Shown here in pieces: positions 49,990 through 61,924 of a stretch of 64,000 bases of DNA. Numbering within the stretch: position 1 is the stretch's first letter; each line of letters begins with the position of its first letter. The stretch comes from Torymus aiolomorphi (taxonomy: Eukaryota; Arthropoda; Insecta; Hymenoptera; Torymidae): contig CM070874.1 in NCBI GenBank assembly GCA_036365515.1, positions 116,378,235 to 116,442,234 on the forward strand. Direction: 5' to 3'. The notes under the pieces were generated by a model. That model did not search any database and was not told where the DNA came from. It was given only the letters and a program-made list of their open reading frames with translations. The position numbers and the translations under genes were made by a program.

Positions 49990-50610
49990 ATCTCATAATT
50001 TCAGTCCATTAACTCCCGGCGACTTATTGATTTATACTTCTCCGCCCGTGCATGCGCGCGTATTTACCTCGGTTTCTGTTCGTTTAGCCTCCCTCTCCCC
50101 CACCTCTTCCACACCCGTCCCACCGTTCTTCCCAGTTAATACACGATCGCGCTCGCGCGGTGAATTAATATGCATCGGACGAATATGGGAAACAGTTTGA
50201 TTTACTGCTAATTCCGGTCGGCGGCTGATGCGAGCGCTGTATACACGCAAGCTTGGCGCTTGTTTGGCCTGCTTTCGACCGCGGTTGATTGACTTCCTAC
50301 GCGTCTCGTGTTTACGAGGCGTCGAAAATACATATGATGACCGGAGATTCTTTTCTTTTCGCTCTTCGTTTCTTCCCTACTCGGCGCAATTAAACTTCAT
50401 AACTGTATAATTAAATCGGTCGCGCGCGTGATTATTGCCGCGGTAATGAATGATGGTAATTTAAATGCCACCGCTGATGCTCATTAATATATGCATTGCA
50501 TAATTTGCCCTGAGAAATCGAGCCCGATAAATAACGCGAAGACGCCGAAGAAACGTTCGATTTACACGCCCGGAAGTGATTTATTGCTGCATGTTGCTAT
50601 ACTCTTTACT
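49990..50610. promoter_or_regulatory. Enhancer-like non-coding block
   Basis: Mixed GC/AT sequence with dense homeodomain and POU-type words: GAATTAATATGCAT (50161), CATTAATATATGCATTGCAT (50482) and GATAAATAAC. Frames are short and unrecognised. The regulatory reading is an inference. Confidence 0.3.
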
Positions 50611-50689
50611 CGACAGTTTTTGTACATTGATGAAAGCACGGACTGAAACCGACAAAATTATACTAATTTTTATAGAAACATCTTCATTT

Positions 50690-50868
50690 TTTAGTGATAT
50701 TTTTTTCAACAGTTGGTATTCTAATCAATAAATGTATAAATTCTTTCTTTTATTCATTACGTCCGATGATATATATATTTAAATAGTTGTAAAAGTGTCA
50801 AAATGATGGAAGTTGGATTAAAATGTCTCATACATAAGAATACCAATTGAAAAAAAATATATCACATC
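50690..50868. repeat. Short inverted repeat (possible MITE)
   Basis: GTGATATTTTTTTCAACAG with TTGGTATTC at 50693 mirrors GAATACCAATTG followed by AAAAAAAATATATCAC at 50838-50866. Confidence 0.5.
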
Positions 50869-50999
50869 TATAATTTCCCACAACATCTACACGTTTACGT
50901 TAATAATATTCTACTCTCAGTGCATAATTCTAATCAATGCTTACAACTTTCCACTGCAATAAAAAACATTCTCGAACAATTCTGGCAACAACGTTTTTT

Positions 51000-51570
51000 C
51001 TCTCGCCACCAACCAAATATTTCCCGCGTGTTCCTTTCGGCCCCAACACTTCCGCAATCCAGCTTTCTCGCATAGCCTTGCCCACACGCAGCCGCCTCTC
51101 CTCCCAGCCTCAAGCGCGCGGCCTCCTCCGCGTGCGCACACCGACGACCCAATGATCGACCGTCGCTTCTATATACACGTGCTCTCGGTGTCCAGTCATA
51201 AAAAGACCGTGTGCACGCGCTTTAAATATTCGCCAGCGCTTGCGCCACGGGAGGAGAAGAAAGATGGGGAGAAACGCCCGCGGAGGAAGAGGAGATAAAG
51301 AGAGAGAAAACAAAAATGGAGAGAGAATCCGCGAGCGCGTCCTTCGCCCGAGGCGCGACACGACCCGTTTCAAAGACACGCCGAGAGAGAGAGAAGGAGA
51401 AGAGCACAGCCGGCCAAAACGAAAGGATGCTGCTGCTGCCCGCTGCAGCAGAGCGCACGCAGAAGGAGATGAAGATGGGCGAAACGCGCCCCGCAGAACT
51501 GAACGGAACTGGAGAAAGAAGGAGATATGGGAGGTGGAGGGATATATGTGAGGAAGAGAGAGAGAGAGAG
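51000..51570. promoter_or_regulatory. GC-rich, GA-rich island
   Basis: CpG and GA-rich sequence whose open frames on both strands reflect GA/CT composition, not a gene. Confidence 0.3.
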
Positions 51571-51719
51571 AGAGAAAAGCTTAAGTTTCTTTTGTATGAA
51601 GGCAAGCCAATGGAAGACGCGGCTAATTCAATTAATTGGCCGGCCTGGGAATTGAATTTTTCCCATCTTCGGGTACAAGAACGTGCATTTTTCGCGGATG
51701 AAATTTCTTAATTCAATTA

Positions 51720-52680
51720 TGCGGGCGAAATAAGGAAGGTAAATTTGGAGGGAAAAGAACTGCGCGTGAGAATTCACCGGCTCAAGGAATGTTGTCGGTG
51801 TCATGGGTTTGAAAAATTAGTTGCTCTCAGACTATCTTAATTTTTGTCAAAAATTGTGCAATAATTATGCGATTTCGTGGATGTGAACGTATATGGAAAT
51901 GTATTTGCAATTATTTTAAAATAAAAATAAAATTTTGTGGGAAAAAAAATATCTATTGATTTGTAATAAGAGATTCATAAAATCAACAACTCAAAGCAAT
52001 ATTATATGATTATGTATATATTTTTTGTGTTAGAAATTTTACAATAAAAGTTGACAACCCGCTCATTACAAAAGATTAAAAGAATAATTTAATTATAGTT
52101 TTTTAGAAACGTTTCTGACCGGGAATAATTACAATTTTTAAACTCGTCATATATAACAACTATAAAGATAAGAAGATCTCGGAATAAGTACTTAAGAAGC
52201 AAAAAAAAACAAATATTGCAAAAAATGTTTTTAATTGTCTGATGAGTAACGATGATAAGATACCATTCATTAAAAATAAAGTGATCGATAAAGAAAAGTT
52301 CAAAGATAAACTCAGCTGTCGACATGCCGAAATGAAATGTGCTTTCAGTGCGCATAATTATGTATTATTACGTAAATGTAATAAATCTGTAAAAGGGAAT
52401 ACATATACGCAGAGCATAAATCGCGTAATGGCCCGCACCGTCTCTTAACACATCTTCATATCGTTATATTATACATAGAACATATCAGGATAAAGCAATT
52501 TTATTCAACATATTTATCAACACTTTATTGAATCAACTAAAAAAAACTAACGCAGTCGCATCATAAATATACGTATAAAAATCATCAAACTACAGTTCCA
52601 TTCTCATTTACCTCACCGCCATTCATTTTAACGCAGCTCATAACCAAATAACCTACGCTCGGTATTAAAACTGCGGCGTG
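51720..52680. other. AT-rich spacer
   Basis: No gene assigned. Confidence 0.3.
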
Positions 52681-53109
52681 CAATGCGCTGCACAAAATCT
52701 GAAACGGAATTTTTAATTGCATCGGCCCGGCCGCAGAGCTTTTCTGGACCTATATGCATTGGCGCGCGCTCTCGCAAAACGTGTCTTCTCTCGGCCGAAA
52801 TTACAAAAGTTATTTTTATTATAAAAAGCCGAGGAGAGCAACCGAGAGAGGGAGAGAGAGAGAGAACGCCAGCGGCGAGCTAGCGGGCGCGCGTGTTAGA
52901 GAGAAGCATAATGGCGGTCAAATGGCCCGCGGGCTCTTTTCCTTCCTTTTCCTGCACATAGCGTCCGCACGCGCAGAAACAAGCCTGCGCCGCACAGCGC
53001 ATCGGCCTCTCTTTCTCTTACATCCTCGAGGACAAGGCTGCGCGAGGCCGAGAGACAGAGAGCGAGAAAATAATGCGATGTTTTTGTATCATACGATATA
53101 CAGAGAGAA

Positions 53110-53181
<72 letters not shown>

Positions 53182-53520
53182 TCGGTCCGGGCCGATCCAC
53201 CCGAGGCGTTCTGGCATCGCGCGCGCGATGTAACGAGGAGAGCGAGCGAGCTGTGTGCCCGTGGGCGCTCACATATTTTAGGGCGCGCACCTTTCCCTTT
53301 GCCCCCTTCGCCGGCGAGACTCTTCTTCCTCCCCTCGCGCCCCTCCCCTCTCGCCATCTAGCTCTGTCGCTGTCTCTTTCGCTCTGAATTTTTACACAGA
53401 GCCCGCCGCGAGGTTTTTGCGGGTTCTAGCGAAAACGAGAGCGCCGAAAAAAAGTGCGTCGCTCGCTCTCTCTCTCTCGTCGAGCGCTGTTTATTTAATG
53501 GCGAGCAAGGCATGAGTTTT
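52680..53520. promoter_or_regulatory. GC-rich island with (GA)n
   Basis: Contains TTTTTAATTGCATCGG and ATATGCATTGG words, then a GA run at 53100-53180 and CpG-dense flanks. Frames crossing it are Arg-Glu or Ser-Leu repeats. Confidence 0.3.
53100..53180. repeat. (GA)n microsatellite
   Basis: A near-pure GA run. Confidence 0.95.
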
Positions 53521-53648
53521 GATGAACTGCGTGTGTGTATTTTGCAAAAAGCAAAACATTTTTAAGAGAATTAATTCAACGCGGACCATAATATACGATA
53601 AAAGCGCGTAAATTTTATTTTGTTATATTATACATATACACATTGGCG

Positions 53649-53649
<1 letters not shown>

Positions 53650-53742
<93 letters not shown>
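53650..53742. repeat. (AT)n microsatellite
   Basis: A pure AT run of about 90 bp. Confidence 0.97.
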
Positions 53743-53746
<4 letters not shown>

Positions 53747-53754
53747 CTGCAACG

Positions 53755-53865
53755 GTTCGTTCCGGGACGTTTACACTGTACATCGCTGTTATTTCCGGGA
53801 CGCGCTGTTTTTTCCGGGACGTCCCGGAAAATCTGTGTCTGCAACTGTTATTTCCGGGACGTGGT
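53755..53865 (+). repeat. Short repeats of TTCCGGGACG
   Basis: TTCCGGGACG occurs at 53760, 53792, 53812 and 53852, with one inverted partner GTCCCGGAA at about 53820. It lies between two (AT)n tracts. Confidence 0.7.
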
Positions 53866-53976
53866 ATTAGTCCCACACCCCAGGGATATTATTTCTTTAG
53901 TCACGCGCTTATATAGGGAACTCTGAAGAGATAAACTATAGGACCCTGTAGATTACCAGAAATAACGTTTATAGGT

Positions 53977-53979
<3 letters not shown>

Positions 53980-54022
<43 letters not shown>
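53980..54022. repeat. (AT)n microsatellite
   Basis: A pure AT run of about 42 bp. Confidence 0.95.
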
Positions 54023-54025
<3 letters not shown>

Positions 54026-54059
54026 CATCGTAAATCACGAGTGGGCGTAAACACTCATG

Positions 54060-54840
54060 AACGCAAGATCAGATATATATTTTTTTTCGCAGAGACCGGG
54101 GCCGCGTAAAAAAACGCGTTTTCTTTGTTACAAAAAAGAACGAATCGGTCGTGCCGAACGCGCGCCCATCTACTTGTTACAGATTAGATATTTTCATTTC
54201 CTATACGTGATTTTTGTTTACCAAACCTCGGAAAAACTGTGCCAACGCAACGCTACTACCACCGATTACTCACCATTACGATGCTCTACGTCTCAAGCCT
54301 CCGACTAATTTACAAATCGTTCCTCGCGGTCACGACGCAACCCATCGCACACAATTCTCCTCTTCCCTCAGGACACCCAATAACTACACTCTCTCGTCCG
54401 CCGGCGTATTTTTTTGCCCTCATCAGCAAGCCGCATTACGCACTTAAGCTCGCTCTAAACAATTCAAATTATCGGCAAATCGCGCGCGGTGCCCTCCGAC
54501 CCACTGATCGATCGATCGATAGATCGTGCTCTTTCCCAGGCTCTATCGGCGCCCACGACTTTCGTGAAAACCGCGCGCGCCTCAGTCGGCGATCATCATG
54601 ACTACTTATATGGCTTTCGGCACTGTTCGTGCGCGCGCTATCTTAAATTCTGCGTTTGTCGGGTTTTCAGCGCTGTGTGCGTGATGTGTGCAGTGCATGG
54701 GAGAGCGGAGTTTAGAGGTCGATTAGTCGCGCGCCGATATTTCGGAGGGAAAGAGGTTGATTATATGCTAATGGAGCAGGTGAAATTGGTCGCCCTGGGA
54801 GCTGGGTTTCTTTTTGAATGGAGAAAAATGGAGAGCTGAA
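54060..54840. other. GC-richer block, no gene recognised
   Basis: Several overlapping frames exist, but none has a recognisable domain. GATCGATCGATCGAT near 54507 is a short repeat. Confidence 0.3.
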
Positions 54841-55079
54841 TTTTTTTGATTGGGCTTTTGGTAATTTTTTAGAATTATTAAACGCGAACAAAAATAGTAA
54901 ATAATTTACATAGTTGATTTAACTTGAAAGTGACAACATCAAGAAAAAGTAGAATCTTTCTTTTACTAATGTGGAATCGGCATTATAATTTTAAATATAA
55001 GGCCGAATCCATCTCAAATCGAACAGCCAGAGTATGCCTACCCCACCGATCATTTTGGAATCAAAGTATTGCCGTTCTT

Positions 55080-55490
55080 CTCGAAAAATGATTCGACACG
55101 TATTTTTTCATTTTTGATTGCACTAAAATTACATCCGGTTGGCAATGTCAAAAATTTTGTACAAAACCCTAACTTCCAAATTTTATTTTTCAAGGTCATT
55201 TTCAAACAGCTGCCAATTTACGACTTTTTTAGGTTTTTGAGTAAACTATACGCGATCTTACTCAGATTAGCACCTTCTTTCATGTCCTGCATGACATTTG
55301 CATACAAATAAAAAAATGCATAAGTTATGCAGTTTTTACTAAAAAATGCACTTTTTGGAAAAATGCATTTTTTTCAAAAACCCCGTGTTTTTTCTTATGA
55401 AAATTTAGATGAAGATAGGGGGTGTTAATACCTACCAAATCGTGTATGTCGGATATTGTATTTTTGCCCATAGAATGAGAAAAAAAAATA
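55080..55490 (-). repeat. Transposon-associated 3' flank, copy B
   Basis: Its reverse complement matches 11710-12115 in block order, as described there. It lies beyond the left inverted repeat of the DNA transposon, on the 3' side of the transposase. Confidence 0.5.
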
Positions 55491-55736
55491 AAATAAAATA
55501 CAATAAAATTTAATTAATTCAATATAAACGGATATTTGTACATATGAGACGTTTCACGTCAACTGCCCCAGCGCCACGCGCGAGCGCCAAATCGTGCTAT
55601 TTCTAACTCATGTTTATGATACTAAAATGTAACTAAAAAAATTGTTTTATAAGCGTTTCCGACGTATTTTTTCCTCAGCTTTCCAATGGTATAGGCAGGT
55701 TTTCCGAAATTTTCCATTTTCACCTTCAAAAAGTAC

Positions 55737-58322
55737 AAAACGTCTTATATCTCAAAAAGAGTATTTTTAATATTTTTTTGACCATTTATCGAAACCTGAG
55801 CATTTTTTACAAAGGAAATGATTCTTTTCATAATTTGCTCAGAATGTTTTCTTCGAGGCCTGCCTCGCTACCTAATATAACCTTTCATAATCTTTACCTG
55901 TTCTTTCGAATTCTTTGTAAGGTAAGAATAATATTTTATTGGCTTTTTTATAAAAAAAAAAGAAAAAAAACAGAGTTTCATAGCTAACAGCAATATAGTA
56001 ACTATACTAACGTTTTTTTCTGAGTGTAGATAATTTTTCCATGTTTTTTCTAACAGTTTTTCTAGAGAAGATTTGATATTCATAACTTAAAGAGGTTTTT
56101 TTGAACTTCAATGTACTTTCATCAATTGGAATAATAGCATGGTATTGTAATGTGCCTTGTATGAATTTAGCCTTATCCAGTCTTGGTTTTAGTTTCAAGA
56201 CAGTATCTTCATATGATTCTTTACTGATATAAAAAACTTTGGTTTCTTTGCAATAATCTTTAGCCCAGTTATAAAGCTTTTCTGGCGTTAAAATATGATT
56301 ATTAGAAGAAACTTGTAGACTCGCTCGTTTTGCACCTCTTTTTAGGTTGTCGCCTATACCATCGCATGCACCTTTGCCATGTACCGTGGCATAAAAATGC
56401 CACTCAGCTGGAACACCAAAATCTTTCTCATGAAAAAGAAGATTTAGAAAATTAGATTTATTTTTAAAATGCTGACCTGCTTCATCAGTCAAATAATAGA
56501 CTTCTTTTACTATGAATTTAGTTTTGAGGTAAGATATTATAACTTTTTGATATTCATAAACGGCAACAGTATCATGGTTTACATTGTCGGAAATCACAGC
56601 AATGCTTACATGTTTAAGCTCTTCATTTTCTTTATAATACACAACAACTGTAAAAACAGTTGCTTGGTTGTTGTTCCAGTGAAACGATTGTGTAGAATTT
56701 TGTATAACAAACGCATAATTTTCGGCAAAATCACAACACACAAAATATTTTCCTTGTTGAAGGTTGTTTTTTAAGTCACTTACAAAAAGTGATTGATTCT
56801 TAGCAAAAAAATTGTGAGATTTTAATTTTATCAATTTTTCTCCCAGTATGTCCACAAATTCATGAACATTTACAGTTTTAGAAGCTATTGTACACCGATC
56901 TGTTTGAAACCATGATTCATACTCTATTTGAAAAATATCACTTTCATCAAAACATTCAAGCAAATGTTTATGTAATATAATAGACATATTGAGGCAATCT
57001 AAACAGTCACCCAAATAGCATCTATCGTGTGCATCACTACACATAATTGCTTGGATGCAATCGTGGTAGTTTTTAAGAGACAATCTAGTATCTTTTGTTG
57101 AATTTTCCTGATCCATAGCACTTAGCATGAGCTTTACGTTTTCGTGATGTACACACACGCACACATTATGCGTACCACTACTTCCAGCTAAAACACAATG
57201 TGGTGGCCATAATTGTGTAAATTTAGTAAAACCAATATTAACGTGTTCATTTTCTTTTTTATATGAACTATAAAAAAGAAAATGTTCATTTAAATTACGA
57301 AGCAGTAACCTTTTTTGATATGTTCTCTTTTATCATTGCTCTGCTTAACAGATATGTAATCTTTTAAACCTGGCATAATTCGACTTACATCATCTTTTTC
57401 ATAAAATGTTTTCACTGAATTTACAGTTTTAGCTGAAAGTAGTTTGCCACTTTTATTAGCAGGTATTGAAAAAATTCCACTTTTAGTTACTAAATTTTTT
57501 GCTTCGCGAGCTTCCCGTTCAGTACAAGTGAATTCTCGCATTAAGTCCCTACGAGACCAAAACTCAGGGGCAAGAGTTAGTAACTGAATTCTCTCTTGCT
57601 TATTAGTTGATTCTGAAATTTTTTTCTTTATTTGTTCAAGAACTGCAACACCAGCTTTGTGATACTCATCGTTACACACTATTTTAGCTTTTTTAGCATC
57701 AGCTGGAGGTAAACTTGATTTATGTTTGTAAATTTGGCGTTGACAGTTAGAACAAATTTTTGCTTTTTCTCGTACTAAGGGATATTCGCTTCTTAAAAGT
57801 GTTGTAAAGTCGATCAAATCTTTTATTTTATATGAAGGGTGATCATTTTTATTTAAAGGATTTGTGCATTTTAATTTCCAAGTTGAATCCATCTTAGTTC
57901 CTACAATAAACGAAAGAAATAACGAAACAGTGTTACCGATGATTTAATCATCAAATACACGAAATACTCTATAAAATCCAAGTTTGATTGTATTGGCAGA
58001 AATTCGAAAAAATTTCGAAAAAGAATAAGATGAAAAGTCATTGCAATTATATGTATACTTTCGACGTGACGATTCACATACGGATAGAAAATTCCGATAT
58101 GAAAGCCACCTAACGAAAGAAAAATTAATCATGCGGTGCCGCGCGACGTCCCGCGCGCAGGAGATCCGTTGCGCTACTCTTTCGCGTTCTATTTCTCGAA
58201 GAAAACATCCTGAGCAAATTATGAAAAAAATCATTTCCTATGTAAAAAATGCTCAGGTTTCGATCTAAATGGTCAAAAAAAATATTAAAAATACACTTTT
58301 TGAGATATAATACGTTTTGTAG
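55737..58322 (-). mobile_element. DNA transposon, about 2.6 kb, with roughly 120-bp inverted repeats
   Basis: The left end (ACAAAACGTCTTATATCTCA, then GACCATTTATCGAAACCTGAGC and TTGCTCAGAATGTTTTCTTCGA-like sequence to about 55860) is mirrored at about 58197-58322. The ends enclose a minus-strand transposase gene. No clear target duplication was found. The left flank carries a block shared with the other copy of this superfamily, so the true ends may lie further out. Confidence 0.65.
56007..57892 (-). pseudogene. DDE-type transposase, near-intact with one frameshift
   Basis: The ATG at 57892 starts MDSTWKLKCTNPLNK. The N-terminal part has a CSNCQRQ zinc-like site, then SRRDLMREFTCTEREAREAK, a helix-turn-helix-like segment. 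Near 57310 a run of A breaks the frame: reading one register over gives KRLLLRNLNE, KENEHVNIGFTKFTQLWPPH and CVLAGSSGTHN, which continue into the long downstream frame ending at 56007. That frame carries CCDFAENYAF, FHWNNNQAT, YYLTDEAGQHFKN and HGKGACDGIGDNLKRGAKRAS. The repeated Asp blocks suggest a DDE catalytic core. I know this family as uncharacterised proteins in insects and cnidarians, but cannot name the superfamily. One base accounts for the break, so sequencing error is possible. Confidence 0.7.
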
Positions 58323-59309
58323 CAAGAAGCAAGGTTCCCTGTACCAACTGCGGCAGAAAGCAACGCGACTCAAGCAATCTAGACGATTCTTACCCCAACT
58401 AGTCACAGCTCCTCTGCATCAATTACAAACGTAATCACCTTCCTAGCGATACATCTTGCCCCGAATTTCTCTATCAAAAAAAAGCTAAAACCTTTGCGGC
58501 CCAAAATAACACATCCACCCACGAAGCCTATACAATCCTATCCATAACAGACCCTTTCAAACACCCCTCACCGGTATAACGAGTGATTAGCCCAACGCCA
58601 ACTACCTCACTCGCTATCCCACTTAACTTCAGCAACATTCCCTCCTCCCCTTCATCATGTTCGCAACCCCCTCCTTCGGGCTACAACAGTCTAACTTCCT
58701 CACACTTTCTTTCGAGCTCCAACCAATCCTCACAACTCTCCTTTACAGGTGTCCTCAATTTCACCACTCGTTTCCCTGACCGACCTCACTCCTGTCCCCC
58801 TCCAAACTCCTTGACTCACCACAACTACTATCTTTCTTTTACATGCCTGCTCGTCTAATCACATCCTTTCATCTCAACTCCATATCCCCTTTAATAACGC
58901 CTCTCCCCCTGTCTCCGTCCCACAAACCCAATGGCTCAACCATAAATGCAGCTGCATCACCGAGCTTAAATGAAACCCCTTCTTCCTACCAATATTTTGC
59001 AACTCCTAGCAACCTTTCCAACGCCATTCGACAAAATGTTGTCCCTCTTAGAAGCTTTTAACTCTCTTAAAATATTTAATCATGGCCAGACACTTACACA
59101 ATAGCAATCCGCTCCGCTTTCTTGAGTGGAATTACTATTCTTTCACACAAAGAAAAGCACACCTCCAAACCATTTCCAACCTCTTCGACGTTATCATCTT
59201 TCTGGAAATCAAATCAAATCCCAAAACCAACTTATCTCTATGCGACATTACTCTCCTTAGGAAAAACAGACCTGACAGCAAAGGCGGCGGCGTCGCTATA
59301 GACCCTTTA

Positions 59310-59389
59310 GAGATAGGATCTTTTTCAACCAGATTCCGAGATAGGGTCTTTTCCAACCGGATTCCGAGATAGGGCCTTTTTATTCGGAA
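59310..59389. repeat. 28-bp tandem repeat, 2.8 copies
   Basis: GAGATAGGATCTTTTTCAAC starts at 59310 and near-copies start at 59338 and 59366. It follows directly after the LINE's GGGVAI motif. Confidence 0.9.
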
Positions 59390-59559
59390 GCGACAACATT
59401 ATGTAGCGCTTAAACCTCTGTCTCATAATCAACAACTAATGTTACTGTATCAATTTGAATTTGTTATATTGTAATTCTAAATTATGCGAAAAGCATAGCT
59501 ACTTACAAACTGGTACGTGCACTCAATCGCATATAGATACAATCACACATATACACTTA

Positions 59560-59561
59560 CG

Positions 59562-59603
<42 letters not shown>

Positions 59604-59626
59604 CACACACACACACACACACACGG
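59560..59626. repeat. (AC)n microsatellite
   Basis: A CA dinucleotide run with minor interruptions inside the LINE relic. Confidence 0.95.
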
Positions 59627-60525
59627 TCACGGTCACCTAACCGAATCAGCGAGGGCGCTAACGCCACGGCTTTGGTCGTGTCAGTTGTCACGGAGGAGCC
59701 GTGACGTCCGTCCGGCTACTCCGATATCTAACCCCTCATCTTCCGCCAAATTTCTAGGTCTCAACCTTGACCAAACACTAACGTGGATAGAACACCTTAA
59801 CGCGCTAACAAAAAAAATTACCTCCTGCATTAACATTATCAAATCCCTTCGTCCCACCTAGTAAGGAGCTCTCCTACGTACTCTCATCCTACTTTACAAA
59901 ACTCTGATAGCCAGCTTCATAGATTACGGCTTCTTATATATCCCCTCCTCCTGCAATAAGCTCTTCAACAAGCTTGGCATTATACAACGCCGCGCTCTCA
60001 GACTCGCCATAGGCTTGCGAATCTCAACTCCGAACCGGCTCGTCTACGCAGAAGCCAACGTCCCTGGTCTCCGCATAAGACAACTATAGCCCTCATTTAA
60101 CTTAATTCTCAGATGCTTCTCTATCACTAACCACTCAGTTACTAAGTCACTCTCTGATCTTTCCCGTCTAATCACACCCAACAAACCCCTTTACCTTCAA
60201 AGCCTCCCCTTGATCCAAGCTTACCGCAAACTAAAACCACTTAAAAACTCCATCCGCTCTTGCCCTGTACCCGTATGCTACTTCTTCTCTTTAAAGTCTC
60301 AACAACAACCCCCGACATAGTAACCTCTAAGGGAAAAATAATTTCCAAACCCCACTCGCCACCCACGGTATTCCTCAAAAAAATACGGGAATACGAAAAT
60401 AAAAATACGGGAATCTTGCTAGTTTTTCGTCCGATTGTCATGAATAAGGGCTCATTCGATTCCTAACACGTTTTCATATAGTGTTATCGAGGCAAAATTT
60501 CGAAAATCTTCGATGACTTTAAAAC

Positions 60526-60630
60526 TATTTATTTGTATAAACTATAGTCCTTATTTATTTATTATTATTTATATAAACTATAGTCCTTATTTATTTATTA
60601 TTATTTGTATAAACTATAGTCCTTTACGCT
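60526..60630. repeat. 36-bp tandem repeat, three copies
   Basis: TATAAACTATAGTCCTT occurs at 60536, 60572 and 60608, joined by TATTTATTATTATT-like sequence. Confidence 0.9.
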
Positions 60631-61060
60631 GCATGCATAAAATATTTCCGAAATTTTTCCTCGGTAATTCCATATGAAATTCTTTAAGGAATCGAATGAG
60701 AATTATTCATTAAAATCGGACGAAAAACAAAAAAGATGCCCGTATTTGAAACAGATAATACCTACACTTGCAAATACAATTTTACCTCGAAAAATTTTTT
60801 TCTAACGCCCAAACTAATCCTCATCTACATCTATCGTTACTCGTCCGATCATATTCGACCAAACAGTAACAAATAGTATATTACATACCTTGGCCAGTAA
60901 AATAAGAAATGTCTCAGATCACATGTAATTGACAAACATGCGATCTGAGGCTTTCTTTTGCTTCCTCAAAGAGGAAGCTTTGTAACGGTGAAAAAAATTT
61001 TTGAAACAAAAAATGTTTAAGACTTTTGACGCTAAAATCCGTTGTTTTGATAAAAAAAAA
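60631..61060. other. AT-rich spacer with short hairpin
   Basis: CTCAGATCACATG and CATGCGATCTGAG at about 60914-60951 form a short hairpin. No gene. Confidence 0.4.
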
Positions 61061-61067
61061 AATTCGT

Positions 61068-61124
61068 GTCTGTGTGGGTGTGTGTGCGTGTGTGCGTGTG
61101 TGCGTGCGTGCGTGCGTACGTGTC

Positions 61125-61159
<35 letters not shown>

Positions 61160-61172
61160 GTGTGTGTGTGTA
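61068..61172. repeat. (GT)n microsatellite with GC steps
   Basis: A TG/GC-alternating run; the frames across it are Cys-Val or Thr-His artefacts. Confidence 0.95.
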
Positions 61173-61924
61173 CAGGCGATAACTTTTGAACCGATCGACC
61201 GATTTACATCGAAAAAGTCTTATTCTCTTCGTTTCGGAGGAGAATAGAGAGAGCATAACCTACTTTTTGATTTTACAGATTTTTTTTTTAATAACAAAAA
61301 AAGATTTTGAATTTTTCGTTTTTTTGATTTTTTAATTTGTTTCAGCCAGTATTACTTGATAAACTAAATTTTTATTAAAAGGTCATTAAATTACCTACAA
61401 TTTATTTTTTTTAAATTTAAATTATCTCCAGCCTGTCATTTGTTATTAATGAAAATTGGTTTATATTTCTTTAATTAATATCTCAAAAACTTTTTCATTT
61501 TTCCACTCAAAATTTTTACCACTTATTACACTTATCGAGTACAACATTGTGTTAAAATTTCAAGAGGTTATGTTGGTCAAAATTTTTTTACTCATTCCAA
61601 ATTACCCCCGAAACACAACTATAAAGTTTTAGAGCAAAATATGCAATAGTTCTATTTAATTTGTATATCATATATAAATAAAATAATTATTGTGTACTAG
61701 GGCATATTCCCGAGAAAGTAATTTCAGATTGAGTCTCGCGGCAACGTGTACTTGGGCAACGATAATAATTGACTTTCAAAATATGAATTTTGTAAAAATT
61801 TCATAAAAATATTTCATAAAAATATCGATTCTTAAATATGAAAAAAACTACCTCTCTGTTAAATTTCGAAACGATTCATTCCCGAATGGAAAAAATAAAC
61901 GGTACTATAATGTAAATTATCATA
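61173..61924. other. AT-rich spacer with a short dispersed repeat
   Basis: Bases 61508-61575 match the repeat at 39600-39670. No gene. Confidence 0.4.

Larger units (their letters stand above)
58323..60310 (+). pseudogene. Degraded LINE (Jockey/I-like) with internal deletion
   Basis: Fragments lie in order. First is an ORF1 nucleocapsid relic (VPCTNCGRKQ, then CINYKRNHLPSDTSCPEF with a zinc-knuckle Cys lost), followed by a Ser/Pro/Thr-rich tail (58583-58858). At 59082 the apurinic-type endonuclease begins (FLEWNYYSFTQRKAHLQTIS, VIIFLEIKSNPKT, RKNRPDSKGGGVAI) and stops at 59372. The reverse-transcriptase body is gone and replaced by repeats at 59310-59640. Coding resumes with FLGLNLDQTLTW at about 59750, and then IASFIDYGFLYIPSSCN and RRALRLAIGLRISTPNRLVYAEANVP, the region after reverse transcriptase. 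Several stops are present. The left end coincides with the end of the DNA transposon. Confidence 0.7.

Noticed and set aside
52754..53387. Several frames of 90-159 codons
   Set aside because: They are driven by the GA run and the GC-rich flanks, and open on both strands at once.
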